Shown: positions 25,523 through 33,625 of the stretch, piece by piece
Layout of the letters: every line of letters begins with the position of its first letter
Numbering within the stretch: the stretch's first letter is position 1
Source: Gammaproteobacteria bacterium
Lineage (GTDB): Bacteria > Pseudomonadota > Gammaproteobacteria > GCA-001735895
Assembly: GCA_030066085.1 (NCBI GenBank)
Contig: JASJCI010000025.1
Span: forward strand, 100,916-164,915
Length of the DNA stretch: 64,000 nt
Direction of reading: 5' to 3'
The notes under the pieces: generated by a model
Told to the model about the DNA's origin: nothing
The model's input: the letters and a program-made list of their open reading frames with translations, nothing else
Database searches by the model: none
Position numbers and translations under genes: made by a program

Positions 25523-26155
25523 TTAGCCGGCGTGTGGATAAATACAGTCGAGCAGCTCGATAACGGGTGCGAGCGCGTCCCCGCGCTTGAAGCCCGGCGG
25601 GCCCAGCAGCAGGTTTTGCCACTGGGCGTCGATGATGCCCTCGATGCTGGTGGCCGCGGTTTGCGGTGCGAGACGACCCGGAGACAGGCCGTGCAGGGCG
25701 ATGCACAGTTCGCTCACGGTGTTCGAGAAAGCCTGGTCGTTTGCACCGCAGATGCGCATGTAGGCTGCCTTCGAGCGCGATTCGCCCCAGAAAGCAAACC
25801 AGACGCTGATTTTGCGCCGGTTGAATACCGCCGGCGCAAAGCTGGCTTCGATCAGCGCCAGCAGGCGGTCACGCGGATGATTGCCGGCCTGTGCCAGCAC
25901 GTCGCGCCAGTTGGCGAGGTGTTCCTCGTTGAGATGCATCAGCGTCTGTTCGAGCAGGGTGTCCTTGTTCTTGAAGTGAAACACGACGTTGCCCTGCGAC
26001 AGGCCGCTGCGCTCGGCAATGCGTGCCAGCGTGGTCTGCGAGATACCGAGCTGGTCGATGCAGTCGATGGTGGCGTCGATCACCTGCTGCTTGCGGAATT
26101 CGCTCTGTCGCCTGCGATTGCGGCTGGCGAAGTTCTTCTGGGTCACGGTCGACAT
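25523..26155 (-). CDS. TetR family transcriptional regulator (BetI-like)
   Basis: The 210-residue protein has a TetR helix-turn-helix (FRKQQVIDATIDCIDQLGIS, then IAERSGLSQGNVVFHFKNKDTLL) and a BetI-like C-terminal domain with VWFAFWGES. BetI relatives respond to choline or other quaternary amines. ATG 26155 is preferred over an upstream start because it gives the usual short basic leader. It is divergent from the aminotransferase/Rieske/amine dehydrogenase run, which is its likely target. The effector is unknown. Confidence 0.85.
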   Translation of the reverse strand: MSTVTQKNFASRNRRRQSEFRKQQVIDATIDCIDQLGISQTTLARIAERSGLSQGNVVFHFKNKDTLLEQTLMHLNEEHLANWRDVLAQAGNHPRDRLLALIEASFAPAVFNRRKISVWFAFWGESRSKAAYMRICGANDQAFSNTVSELCIALHGLSPGRLAPQTAATSIEGIIDAQWQNLLLGPPGFKRGDALAPVIELLDCIYPHAG

Positions 26156-26180
26156 GACCGAAACATAGCAAATTACTGAG

Positions 26181-26190
26181 TGAACGGTCA
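26181..26190. promoter_or_regulatory. candidate BetI-like operator
   Basis: TGAACGGTCA is a palindrome at 8 of 10 positions, in the AT-rich space between the TetR gene and the divergent aminotransferase gene. It resembles the TTGAnCGTTCAA type of BetI boxes as I recall them. Inferred. Confidence 0.4.
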
Positions 26191-26278
26191 ATGAAAAACG
26201 CTATATTATTGAAATATATTGCAAAATTATAAAAATTAAATATACTGCTCGGATCTACAGGCCGAATACGGAGGAGTC

Positions 26279-27688
26279 ATGACTTCAGCAGTGGAACTCA
26301 AGCAGCAGGATAACCTGTTCATTCATCCCTGGGACGACTTCGTCAAGCTCGGCGATCATCAGCGTACGCTGCTCGGTCGCGGTGACGGTGTTTACGTCTA
26401 CGACAGCGAGGGTAATCGACTGCTCGATGCGCCCGCGGGCATGTGGTGCGTGAACATCGGCCACGGCCGCGCCGAAATGGCGCAGGCGGTTTACGACCAG
26501 ATCATGGCGCTGCCCTACGTGTCGCCCTGGTCGATGACCACCGGGCCGGCGGCCGAATTCGCGGCGCAGATCGTCGAGCAGTCGCCAGGTGATCTGAACC
26601 ACGTATTTTTCACCACCTGCGGCTCGACCGCCGTCGACTCCGCGCTGCGCTTCGCGCAGTTCTACAACAACATGCGCGGCAAGCCGCAAAAGAAGCACAT
26701 CATCGCGCAGAAGAGGGGATACCACGGCAGCACCTACCTCGGTGGCAGCGTGTCGGGCAAGGAACGCGACAAGAGCCATCTCGACTGCGAGACCGGTTTC
26801 GTGCACCACATCGATGCGCCGCATCCGCTGCACAAGCCCGACGGCATGTCCGCGGCGGACTTTCTCGATCACTGCGTGGCCAACCTGGAAAACATGATTG
26901 CCGAGGTCGGCGCCGACAATTGCGCGATCTTTGTCGCCGAGCCGATTCTCGCCTCCGGTGGCGTGATCGTGCCGCCGGAGGGTTACCACCAGCGCTGTCT
27001 GGAGGTTTGCCGCAAACACGACATGCTCTACCTGTCGGACGAGGTGGTCACCGCGTTCGGCCGGCTCGGTCACTGTTTTGCCTCGCAAGCCGTGTTCGGC
27101 ATCGTGCCGGACATCATTACCACCGCCAAGGGCCTGACCTCGGGTTACATCCCGATGGGGGCTTTCCTGGTATCTGACCGCCTGATAGGCGAAATCAAGC
27201 AAGCGGGCGGCGACTCGGCGGTGTTCTCCAACGGTTTCACCTACTCGGGGCACCCGGTAGCGGCCGCCGCCGGGATCAAGAATCTCGAGATCATGCTGCG
27301 CGAAAACCTGTTCGAGCAGGCGCGTGAAAACGGCGAATACATGCAGCAGCAGCTGCAGACGCTGCGCGAGATCCCGATCGTGCGCGACGTGCGCGGCAAG
27401 GGCCTGATGGCCTGCGTCGAATGCGAGCTGATCGCGGGTGGCGACGATCTCGCGATGGACTACGAGATCGGCAACCTGATCGACAAGCACTGCCAGGCGC
27501 AGGGCCTGATCGTGCGGCCGATGATCAACATGTGCGTGATGTCGCCACCGCTGACGATTACGCGGGCGCAGATCGACGACATGGTCGGCATGCTGCGCGA
27601 GGGAATCCTGCGCGCCGCGGCCGAGATCGAAGCCGGCGAGAGCGACGGCAGCCAGGGCGACAGCCGGCATCCGTCACCGGCGGCCTGA
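26279..27688 (+). CDS. class III PLP-dependent aminotransferase
   Basis: The 469-residue enzyme shows TTCGSTAVDSAL, YHGSTYLGGSVSG, the SDEVVTAFGRLG loop and the catalytic lysine K284 in TTAKGLTSGYIPMG. It resembles omega-amino-acid, taurine or putrescine:pyruvate aminotransferases and is clearly different from the SpuC-like protein at 14150. It is the first gene of a plus-strand run leading to the Rieske, amine dehydrogenase and AOR genes, so its product aldehyde could feed the same route. GGAG lies before the ATG. The tail after residue 450 is polar and unconserved. Confidence 0.85.
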   Translation: MTSAVELKQQDNLFIHPWDDFVKLGDHQRTLLGRGDGVYVYDSEGNRLLDAPAGMWCVNIGHGRAEMAQAVYDQIMALPYVSPWSMTTGPAAEFAAQIVEQSPGDLNHVFFTTCGSTAVDSALRFAQFYNNMRGKPQKKHIIAQKRGYHGSTYLGGSVSGKERDKSHLDCETGFVHHIDAPHPLHKPDGMSAADFLDHCVANLENMIAEVGADNCAIFVAEPILASGGVIVPPEGYHQRCLEVCRKHDMLYLSDEVVTAFGRLGHCFASQAVFGIVPDIITTAKGLTSGYIPMGAFLVSDRLIGEIKQAGGDSAVFSNGFTYSGHPVAAAAGIKNLEIMLRENLFEQARENGEYMQQQLQTLREIPIVRDVRGKGLMACVECELIAGGDDLAMDYEIGNLIDKHCQAQGLIVRPMINMCVMSPPLTITRAQIDDMVGMLREGILRAAAEIEAGESDGSQGDSRHPSPAA

Positions 27689-27696
27689 CGGGCCGA

Positions 27697-27800
27697 GTCA
27701 TTGCGAGCGAAGCGAAGCAATCTCCCGCAATCGCGCACGATTGCGAAGCTTGCTTCGACCCGGAGCCTGCCCCGGCGAAAGCCGGGGGGCGCGCAATGAC
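27697..27800. repeat. REP/MITE-like inverted-repeat element
   Basis: The gap between the aminotransferase and Rieske genes begins with GTCATTGCGAGCGAAGCGAA and ends with the near-complement GCGCGCAATGAC. Inside are further pairable parts (CCCCGGCGAAAGCCGGGG). This is a widely dispersed bacterial intergenic repeat with no coding capacity. It sits inside a putative operon and could fold into a strong hairpin in the transcript, affecting coupling between the two genes. Confidence 0.7.
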
Positions 27801-27829
27801 GAAACAAAAAAACCTGATTCGAGGGCTGA

Positions 27830-29047
27830 ATGATGAAATTTGTTAATGCAGAAGAAATCTATCGTCGCGCCGGCGGGCGTGGCGGGTTACCGGCCTGGAC
27901 CTATAACAATGCCGAACTGACCGCGCTCGAAACCGAGCAGCTGTTCCTGCGTCACTGGCAGTTTGTCGGCCACGTCGCCGATCTGCCGAACCCGGGCGAT
28001 TACCTGTGTTTCGAACTGGCCGACGAGCGCGCGATCGTCGTACGCGGCCAGGACGGCGAGCTGCGCGCGTTCCACAACGTCTGCCGTCACCGCGCGTCGC
28101 GCGTGGTTGCCGACGACAAGGGCCATTGCGGTAAATCGCTGATCTGCCCGTTTCACGGCTGGACCTACAACCTGGACGGTTCGATCAGGACCATTCCGCG
28201 TGGCGATAGTTTCGGCGATATTGACCGCGAGGCACTCGGGCTCATCGGACTCGATTGCGAAGTCTGGCATGGCCTGGTCTTCATTCGCTTCGGCGGCGAC
28301 GGTCCGTCGATCCGGGAAGTCTTCGCCGAGGCCGAGGAAGAGGTCGCGCTGTATCGCATGGCCGAGATGCTGCCTTACGCCGAACCCTGGCGCTACGACT
28401 TCGACCTCGACTGGAAAGCCGTGCTCGATATCGACAACGAGGGTTACCATGTGCCGATCGGGCATCCCGAGCTGTTCGACCTGGTCGGCGCCAGCTACAC
28501 CGACCGCGTAACCGAGGGCGGACTCAGCCGGGCCTGGGGTGACATTCGTGCACGCAAACACCGTCTGCAGCGTAACCGCGATTACGTCGACGCGCTGCCG
28601 CGCGAGAGTTACCTGCCGGAATCGCATCGCGACCTCTGGATTTACTGGGGCATGTTTCCCGGCTTCGTGCTGACGCTGTTCCCGGACCAGGTCGAGATTT
28701 ACCAGATCTACCCGACCGGTCCCGGCAAGAGTGTCATGGCGGGCATGACTTACGCGCTGGCGGACGAGCGGCCGCAAATGGCGCGCGCGCGTGAACTCAA
28801 CCGCGACATCAACACGGCGGTCGGCGACGAGGACGTGCAGCTGGTCAAATGGGCCGCCGAGGGTATGCGCTCGAGCGGTTACGCCGGTTCGGTACTGTCC
28901 GACTTCGAACTGGGCGTGGCGTCGTTCCAGAACCAGCTGCGTGCAATCCTGCCGGTAACGGCATTACCCGATGCGCCCGAGGCCGGCAGTCTGCGCGAGG
29001 TCAACCAGCGCCTGCAGCAGCAAAACAGAGTCTCGGCCGTCAGTTAA
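27830..29047 (+). CDS. Rieske-type ring-hydroxylating oxygenase alpha subunit, possible N-demethylase
   Basis: The 405-residue protein has a Rieske [2Fe-2S] domain with C85-x-H87 and C106-x2-H109, and a catalytic domain with the mononuclear iron histidines H207 and H212 in DNEGYHVPIGH. This architecture is shared by aromatic dioxygenases and by oxygenases that demethylate or cleave quaternary amines such as betaine, stachydrine or carnitine. The amine context favours the second group. No ferredoxin reductase partner is encoded in the window. Two ATGs lie in tandem (27830, 27833). Its stop overlaps the next ATG (TAATG). Confidence 0.85.
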   Translation: MMKFVNAEEIYRRAGGRGGLPAWTYNNAELTALETEQLFLRHWQFVGHVADLPNPGDYLCFELADERAIVVRGQDGELRAFHNVCRHRASRVVADDKGHCGKSLICPFHGWTYNLDGSIRTIPRGDSFGDIDREALGLIGLDCEVWHGLVFIRFGGDGPSIREVFAEAEEEVALYRMAEMLPYAEPWRYDFDLDWKAVLDIDNEGYHVPIGHPELFDLVGASYTDRVTEGGLSRAWGDIRARKHRLQRNRDYVDALPRESYLPESHRDLWIYWGMFPGFVLTLFPDQVEIYQIYPTGPGKSVMAGMTYALADERPQMARARELNRDINTAVGDEDVQLVKWAAEGMRSSGYAGSVLSDFELGVASFQNQLRAILPVTALPDAPEAGSLREVNQRLQQQNRVSAVS

Positions 29048-31083
29048 TGGCGCGCGATCCGCGCTACGACCCGCTGTTCGAGCCGCTGCAGATCGGCCCG
29101 GTTACCGCGCCCAACCGTTTCTACCAGGTGCCGCACTGCAGCGGCATGGGCTTTCAGCGCCCGCGCATGCTCGCCGCGATGCGCGGCATCAAGGCCGAGG
29201 GCGGCTGGGGCGTGGTCTGTACCGAGTACTGCTCGATCGCGCCGAGCTCGGACGAAGGGCACTATCCCTGCGCCAGCCTGTACGACGCCGACGACGTGCG
29301 CAACCTGCGCGCCATGACCGACGCGGTGCACGCGCAGGGTTCGCTGGCCGGGGTCGAACTCTGGTACGGCGGGCATACGTCGGCCAACCTCGATACCCGC
29401 GAGGTTGCGCTGGACGTGGCCAGCCTGCCGAACACGGCGACGCACGGCATGCCCGCGCAAAGCCAGGCGATGAGCCGTGACGACATTCGGGCGTTTCGCG
29501 CAATGTACCGCGCCGGCGCCGAGCGCGCGCTGGAGGCGGGTTTCGATATCGTCTACGTCTACGCCAACCACTATTACCTGCTGCACAATTTTCTCAATCC
29601 GTATTTCAACCGGCGCGACGACGAATACGGCGGTTCGCGCGAGAATCGCGTGCGCCTGCTGCGCGAACTGATCGAGGACGTCGGCGAAGTCATTGCCGGG
29701 CGCGCCGCGCTGGCGGTGCGCTATTCGATCGCGTCCGATTTCGAAACCGATCCCGAGCTGCTGGAGTGTTTTCGCCTGGTGGCCGAGCTGCCCGACCTGT
29801 GGGACATCACGGTCGACGATTACGATCTCGAGATGGGCAGTTCACGCTTCGTGCGCGAGGCCGCCAACCAGGCCGCGGTGGCGAAGATCAAGTCGTTGAC
29901 GAGCAAACCGGTCGTCAGCGTGGGTCGGTTCACTTCACCTGACACGATGCTGGCGCAAATCACCGGTGGCGTGCAGGACTTCATCGGCGCCGCACGGCCA
30001 TCGATCGCCGACCCGTTTTTGCCGCGCAAGATCGACGAGGGCCGGCTGGAAGACATTCGCGAATGTATCGGCTGCAATATCTGTTACGCGCATAATTCCC
30101 TCGGCGTGCCGATCCGCTGCACGCAGAATCCGACCATGGGCGAGGAGTGGCGGCGCGGCTGGCATCCGGAAAAAATCCAGAAACGGCATGCCGACCAGGG
30201 TGTACTCGTGGTCGGCGGCGGCCCGGCCGGCCTCGAGGCGGCGCGAGCGCTCGGCCAGCGCGGCTACACGGTAATCCTGGCCGAGGCCGAACGCGAGCTC
30301 GGCGGGCGACTCAACCGGGAAACCCGCCTGTCGGGACTGTCCGAATGGGCGCGGGTACGGGACTGGCGGCTGGGTCAGCTGCGGCGCATGCCGAACGTTG
30401 CGATTTTCCCGCAAAACCGGCTCGATGCCGACGCGGTGCTCGAGCTCGATGCCGAGCACGTCATCGTCGCCACCGGCGCGTCCTGGCGCCGGGATGGTGT
30501 CGGACGCCACAGCAACGAGGCGTTCGCGGGTCACGACAGCGACGCCGTCATCGGCGTCGAGGATGTGCTCGACGGCAGGCTGCCCGACGGCCGGGTCGTC
30601 ATTTACGACGACGATCACTATTACCTCGCCAATGCGATCGCGCTGCAGCTGAGTACCGCCGGGTGCGCGGTGACGCTGGTGACACCGGCGGACAGGCTGG
30701 CGGCCTGGAGCGGATTTCCCGATGAACACAGCGGTATCATGCGTTCGCTCTACGCGGCCGGCGTCGAGATTCAGACCGCGCAGGCACTGGTCGGGTTCGA
30801 CTCCGGTGTAGCCCGGTTTGCCCACGTTCACGGTGGGCCGGATGCCAGCCTCGACGCCGATTACCTGCTGCCGGTGACCGCGCGTGAGCCTGACGATACC
30901 CTGTGGCGCGCACTGAATGCGCGCGCGGATGACCTGGCGGCGGCCGGCATTCTGAGCCTGCAGCGCATTGGTGACTGCCGCGCGCCGGGCATTGTCGCGC
31001 AGGCGGTTTACGCGGGGCACCGGGCCGCACGTGAACTTGGATCGGCAACACCCAGGGCGCGTCGAGACCGCGTCGTGCTTTGA
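29047..31083 (+). CDS. trimethylamine dehydrogenase-family flavoprotein, paralog A
   Basis: The 678-residue protein has an old-yellow-enzyme-like FMN barrel, a [4Fe-4S] site (C340, C343, C346, C358) and a C-terminal FAD/NAD-like domain starting VLVVGGGPAGLEAA. The start MARDPRYDPLFEPLQIGPVT and NRFYQVPHC match trimethylamine dehydrogenase; C31 corresponds to the cysteine that holds FMN covalently there (Cys30). The catalytic pair Y172/H175 is kept. Of the trimethylammonium bowl, the Tyr60 equivalent (Y61) is kept but the Trp355 position is N350. It probably oxidises a secondary or tertiary amine and passes electrons to ETF. ATG 29047 overlaps the previous stop. Confidence 0.85.
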   Translation: MARDPRYDPLFEPLQIGPVTAPNRFYQVPHCSGMGFQRPRMLAAMRGIKAEGGWGVVCTEYCSIAPSSDEGHYPCASLYDADDVRNLRAMTDAVHAQGSLAGVELWYGGHTSANLDTREVALDVASLPNTATHGMPAQSQAMSRDDIRAFRAMYRAGAERALEAGFDIVYVYANHYYLLHNFLNPYFNRRDDEYGGSRENRVRLLRELIEDVGEVIAGRAALAVRYSIASDFETDPELLECFRLVAELPDLWDITVDDYDLEMGSSRFVREAANQAAVAKIKSLTSKPVVSVGRFTSPDTMLAQITGGVQDFIGAARPSIADPFLPRKIDEGRLEDIRECIGCNICYAHNSLGVPIRCTQNPTMGEEWRRGWHPEKIQKRHADQGVLVVGGGPAGLEAARALGQRGYTVILAEAERELGGRLNRETRLSGLSEWARVRDWRLGQLRRMPNVAIFPQNRLDADAVLELDAEHVIVATGASWRRDGVGRHSNEAFAGHDSDAVIGVEDVLDGRLPDGRVVIYDDDHYYLANAIALQLSTAGCAVTLVTPADRLAAWSGFPDEHSGIMRSLYAAGVEIQTAQALVGFDSGVARFAHVHGGPDASLDADYLLPVTAREPDDTLWRALNARADDLAAAGILSLQRIGDCRAPGIVAQAVYAGHRAARELGSATPRARRDRVVL

Positions 31084-31088
31084 ATACC

Positions 31089-31109
31089 GGGGACAGTTAA
31101 ACTGTCCCC
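31089..31109. repeat. perfect hairpin between amine dehydrogenase A and the cupin gene
   Basis: GGGGACAGTT and AACTGTCCCC pair perfectly around one base, 5 bases after the stop. No T run follows. It resembles a dispersed GGGGACAGTT repeat and could act as an RNA-processing or stabilising hairpin within the operon. Confidence 0.5.
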
Positions 31110-31144
31110 GTAATTACTGCGTAATCGCACCAGGAGGAAAATCC

Positions 31145-31507
31145 ATGTCCAATACGTTTATACGTCTCGATTCGGAAGGCGCGGCGGCCGGCTTCGTGCC
31201 GTCGCATATGACCGCGAAGGAAGACTTTACCACTGACGACAAGACCGAACTGATCAACAACCTGTTCGCGACCGAGGACGAAAAGCTCCTCTGTGGCGTG
31301 TGGGAGTGCGCACCCTGCCGCGAGCAGATCGATGCCTACCCGGTACACGAAATGATGAGCGTGATTTCCGGCTCGGTTACGCTGACCGATCCCGACGGTA
31401 ATTCCGATACGTTCACCGCGGGTGACGTTTTCTTTATCCCGAAAGGGACCCCGGTGGTGTGGGAGATTACCGAGAGATTGCGCAAGTTCTACATGATCGC
31501 CGAGTAA
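31145..31507 (+). CDS. small cupin protein (DUF861/Cupin_3 type)
   Basis: The 120-residue protein is a single cupin barrel. The second half, MMSVISGSVTLTDPDGNSDT followed by FTAGDVFFIPKGTPVVWE, is the Cupin_3 pattern found in proteins linked to amine and ureide metabolism. Metal ligands are sparse: an H in PVHEMM and E/D nearby, so it may bind ligand rather than catalyse. AGGAGG precedes the ATG. It lies between the two amine dehydrogenase paralogs, 61 and 22 bases from its neighbours. Exact role unknown. Confidence 0.8.
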   Translation: MSNTFIRLDSEGAAAGFVPSHMTAKEDFTTDDKTELINNLFATEDEKLLCGVWECAPCREQIDAYPVHEMMSVISGSVTLTDPDGNSDTFTAGDVFFIPKGTPVVWEITERLRKFYMIAE

Positions 31508-31529
31508 CCATCGACGGAGCTGCAACCAC

Positions 31530-33578
31530 ATGGCCCGAGATCCCAAGTACGATATCCTGTTCGAGCCGATCCGGATCGGCCCGCTCACCGCCAGGAACCG
31601 TTTTTACCAGGTGCCCCACTGTAACGGCCTCGGGCACGGCCACCCGCGCTCGGAAGCGGCCAACCGCGAAATCAAGGCGGAAGGCGGCTGGGGCGTGGTC
31701 TGTACCCAGGAAGTCGAAATACATCCGACCTCCGACGTGTCGCCATTCTTCGAGGGCCGGCTGTGGGACGATCGCGATATCCCGCAGCACCGGTTGATGA
31801 CCGATGCCGCGCACGAACACGGCGCGCTGACCGGGATCGAACTGCTGCACAGCGGTTTTCACGCTGCCAACATGTACAGCCGTATCGCGCCGATGGCGCC
31901 GAGTCCGATCGTGATCGACGGCGAGTATCCGCGCCAGGCGCGCGGTATGAGCCGGCGCGATATCCGTGACCTGCGGCGCTGGCACGTCGAGGCCGCGCTG
32001 CGCGCGCGCGCGGCCGGTTACGACATTATCTACGTCTACGCCGGGCACGACCTGAGCGTGTTGCAGCATTTCATGAAGCCGCTCTACAACCAGCGCAGCG
32101 ACGAGTACGGCGGCAGCCTGGAAAACAGGGTCAGGCTGACGAAGGAAGTGCTGATCGACGTTAAGGAGGCAGTCGGCGATACCTGTGCAATCGCGTTTCG
32201 TTTTGCCACCGACGAGCTGATTGGCGAAGACGGTCTGCAGGTCAGCGGTGAATCGCAGGATATCGTCGGTATGCTGGCCGAGCTGCCCGACCTGTGGGAC
32301 GTCAATATCGCGGACTGGAGCAACGATTCGTCCACCGCGCGTTTCGAGCCCTCCGAGGGTTACCAGGAGTCCTACACGTCCTTCGTCAAGTCGATGACCA
32401 GCAAACCGGTGGTCGGCGTCGGTCGGTTTACCTCGGCCGATACCATGGTGTCGCAAATCAAACGTGGCGTGCTCGATATCATCGGCGCGGCGAGGCCGTC
32501 GATCGCCGACCCGTTCCTGCCGCGCAAGATCGACGAAGGCCGTATCGAGGATATCCGTGAATGTATCGGCTGTAACATCTGCGTGTCGCAGGACAACCTG
32601 GCGGCGCCGATTCGTTGTACCCAGAACCCGACCCAGGGCGAGGAGTGGAAGCTGGGCTGGCATCCCGAGCGCATCGAGGGTGCGGCCAGCGACGACCCGG
32701 TGCTCGTTATCGGTGCCGGTCCGGCGGGGCTGGAAGCCTCGCTGGCGCTCGCCAATCGAGGCTATGCCGTGATGCTCGCCGAAGCCAGCGAAGCACTCGG
32801 CGGGCGCATCAATCACGAAAGCGAATTGCCGGGTTTTTCCAGTTATGGCCGCGTGCGCGATTACCGCGAATACCAGCTGTCGCAGAAACCCAACGTCGAT
32901 ATTTATCTCGACAACCGGCTGTCGGCAGACGATGTCGTCGCGCTCGAGATTCCGCACGTGCTGGTTGCCACCGGCGCGCACTGGCGGCGCGACGGGATCG
33001 GTCGCGCCCACCTGCGACCGATCGACGGCCTCGAACAGGTGAACCCGCTGACACCGGACGACCTGTTTGCCGGTGCCGAGCCCGGTCCGCGCGTAATGAT
33101 CTACGACGATGATCGCTACTACCTCGGCGGTGCGCTGGCCGAAATGCTGCAACAACGAGGTCACCAGGTTTGCCTGGTGACACCCGATGTACGCGTTTCG
33201 AACTGGACCAGCCACACCCTGGAGCAGGCGAAAATCGAAACCCGCCTGCTCGATCTCGGTATCGAGATCATCGTCAGCCACGAGATCGACGAGATCGAGG
33301 CCGGTCGCGCCCGGCTCGAGAGCAACCTGCGCCAGCAGCGCGAGGTCGAGTTCGATTCCATCGTCATGATCACCTCGCGCATTGCGCACGATGAACTCTA
33401 CCAGGCATTGCTGGCCAACGAGGACCGCTTCGCGACCCTGCGCGCGATCGGCGATTGCCATGCGCCCGGGACCGTGGCAGCGGCGGTGTACGATGGGCAT
33501 TACGCCGCGCGCGGCCTGCAGCGCGAAGGCGATTTTTATGCACCGCTATACAGCCGCGAGCTTCCCGCGCTGGACTGA
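31530..33578 (+). CDS. trimethylamine dehydrogenase-family flavoprotein, paralog B
   Basis: The 682-residue protein has the same FMN barrel, [4Fe-4S] motif (first cysteines C345, C348, C351) and FAD-like domain as paralog A. MARDPKYDILFEPIRIGPLT and NRFYQVPHC keep the FMN-linking cysteine C31, and Y170/H173 match the catalytic pair. At the substrate bowl, the Tyr60 equivalent is E61 and the Trp355 equivalent is D355, while the tryptophan in LPDLWD is kept. Histamine dehydrogenase likewise has polar residues (Gln and Asp) at these sites, so a diamine or other polar amine is a likely substrate. This is inference from recalled structures. Confidence 0.85.
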   Translation: MARDPKYDILFEPIRIGPLTARNRFYQVPHCNGLGHGHPRSEAANREIKAEGGWGVVCTQEVEIHPTSDVSPFFEGRLWDDRDIPQHRLMTDAAHEHGALTGIELLHSGFHAANMYSRIAPMAPSPIVIDGEYPRQARGMSRRDIRDLRRWHVEAALRARAAGYDIIYVYAGHDLSVLQHFMKPLYNQRSDEYGGSLENRVRLTKEVLIDVKEAVGDTCAIAFRFATDELIGEDGLQVSGESQDIVGMLAELPDLWDVNIADWSNDSSTARFEPSEGYQESYTSFVKSMTSKPVVGVGRFTSADTMVSQIKRGVLDIIGAARPSIADPFLPRKIDEGRIEDIRECIGCNICVSQDNLAAPIRCTQNPTQGEEWKLGWHPERIEGAASDDPVLVIGAGPAGLEASLALANRGYAVMLAEASEALGGRINHESELPGFSSYGRVRDYREYQLSQKPNVDIYLDNRLSADDVVALEIPHVLVATGAHWRRDGIGRAHLRPIDGLEQVNPLTPDDLFAGAEPGPRVMIYDDDRYYLGGALAEMLQQRGHQVCLVTPDVRVSNWTSHTLEQAKIETRLLDLGIEIIVSHEIDEIEAGRARLESNLRQQREVEFDSIVMITSRIAHDELYQALLANEDRFATLRAIGDCHAPGTVAAAVYDGHYAARGLQREGDFYAPLYSRELPALD

Positions 33579-33625
33579 GCCGGGGCCGCCCCCTACACTG
33601 TTGCGGCATTCACGGGGAGTAGTCC

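Noticed and set aside
31089..31109. Rho-independent terminator after amine dehydrogenase A
   Set aside because: The perfect hairpin lacks any T run and the next gene has a strong ribosome binding site in the same direction, so it is recorded as a repeat instead.
31467..33500. Long open frame on the minus strand opposite amine dehydrogenase B (677 codons)
   Set aside because: It is antisense to a protein with strong family motifs, shows no motifs of its own, and is of the kind produced by GC-rich codon use.
29047..33578. 2,4-dienoyl-CoA reductase as the name for the two flavoproteins
   Set aside because: The general architecture is shared, but the ARDP start, the VPHC cysteine and overall pattern match trimethylamine dehydrogenase, and the context is amine metabolism.
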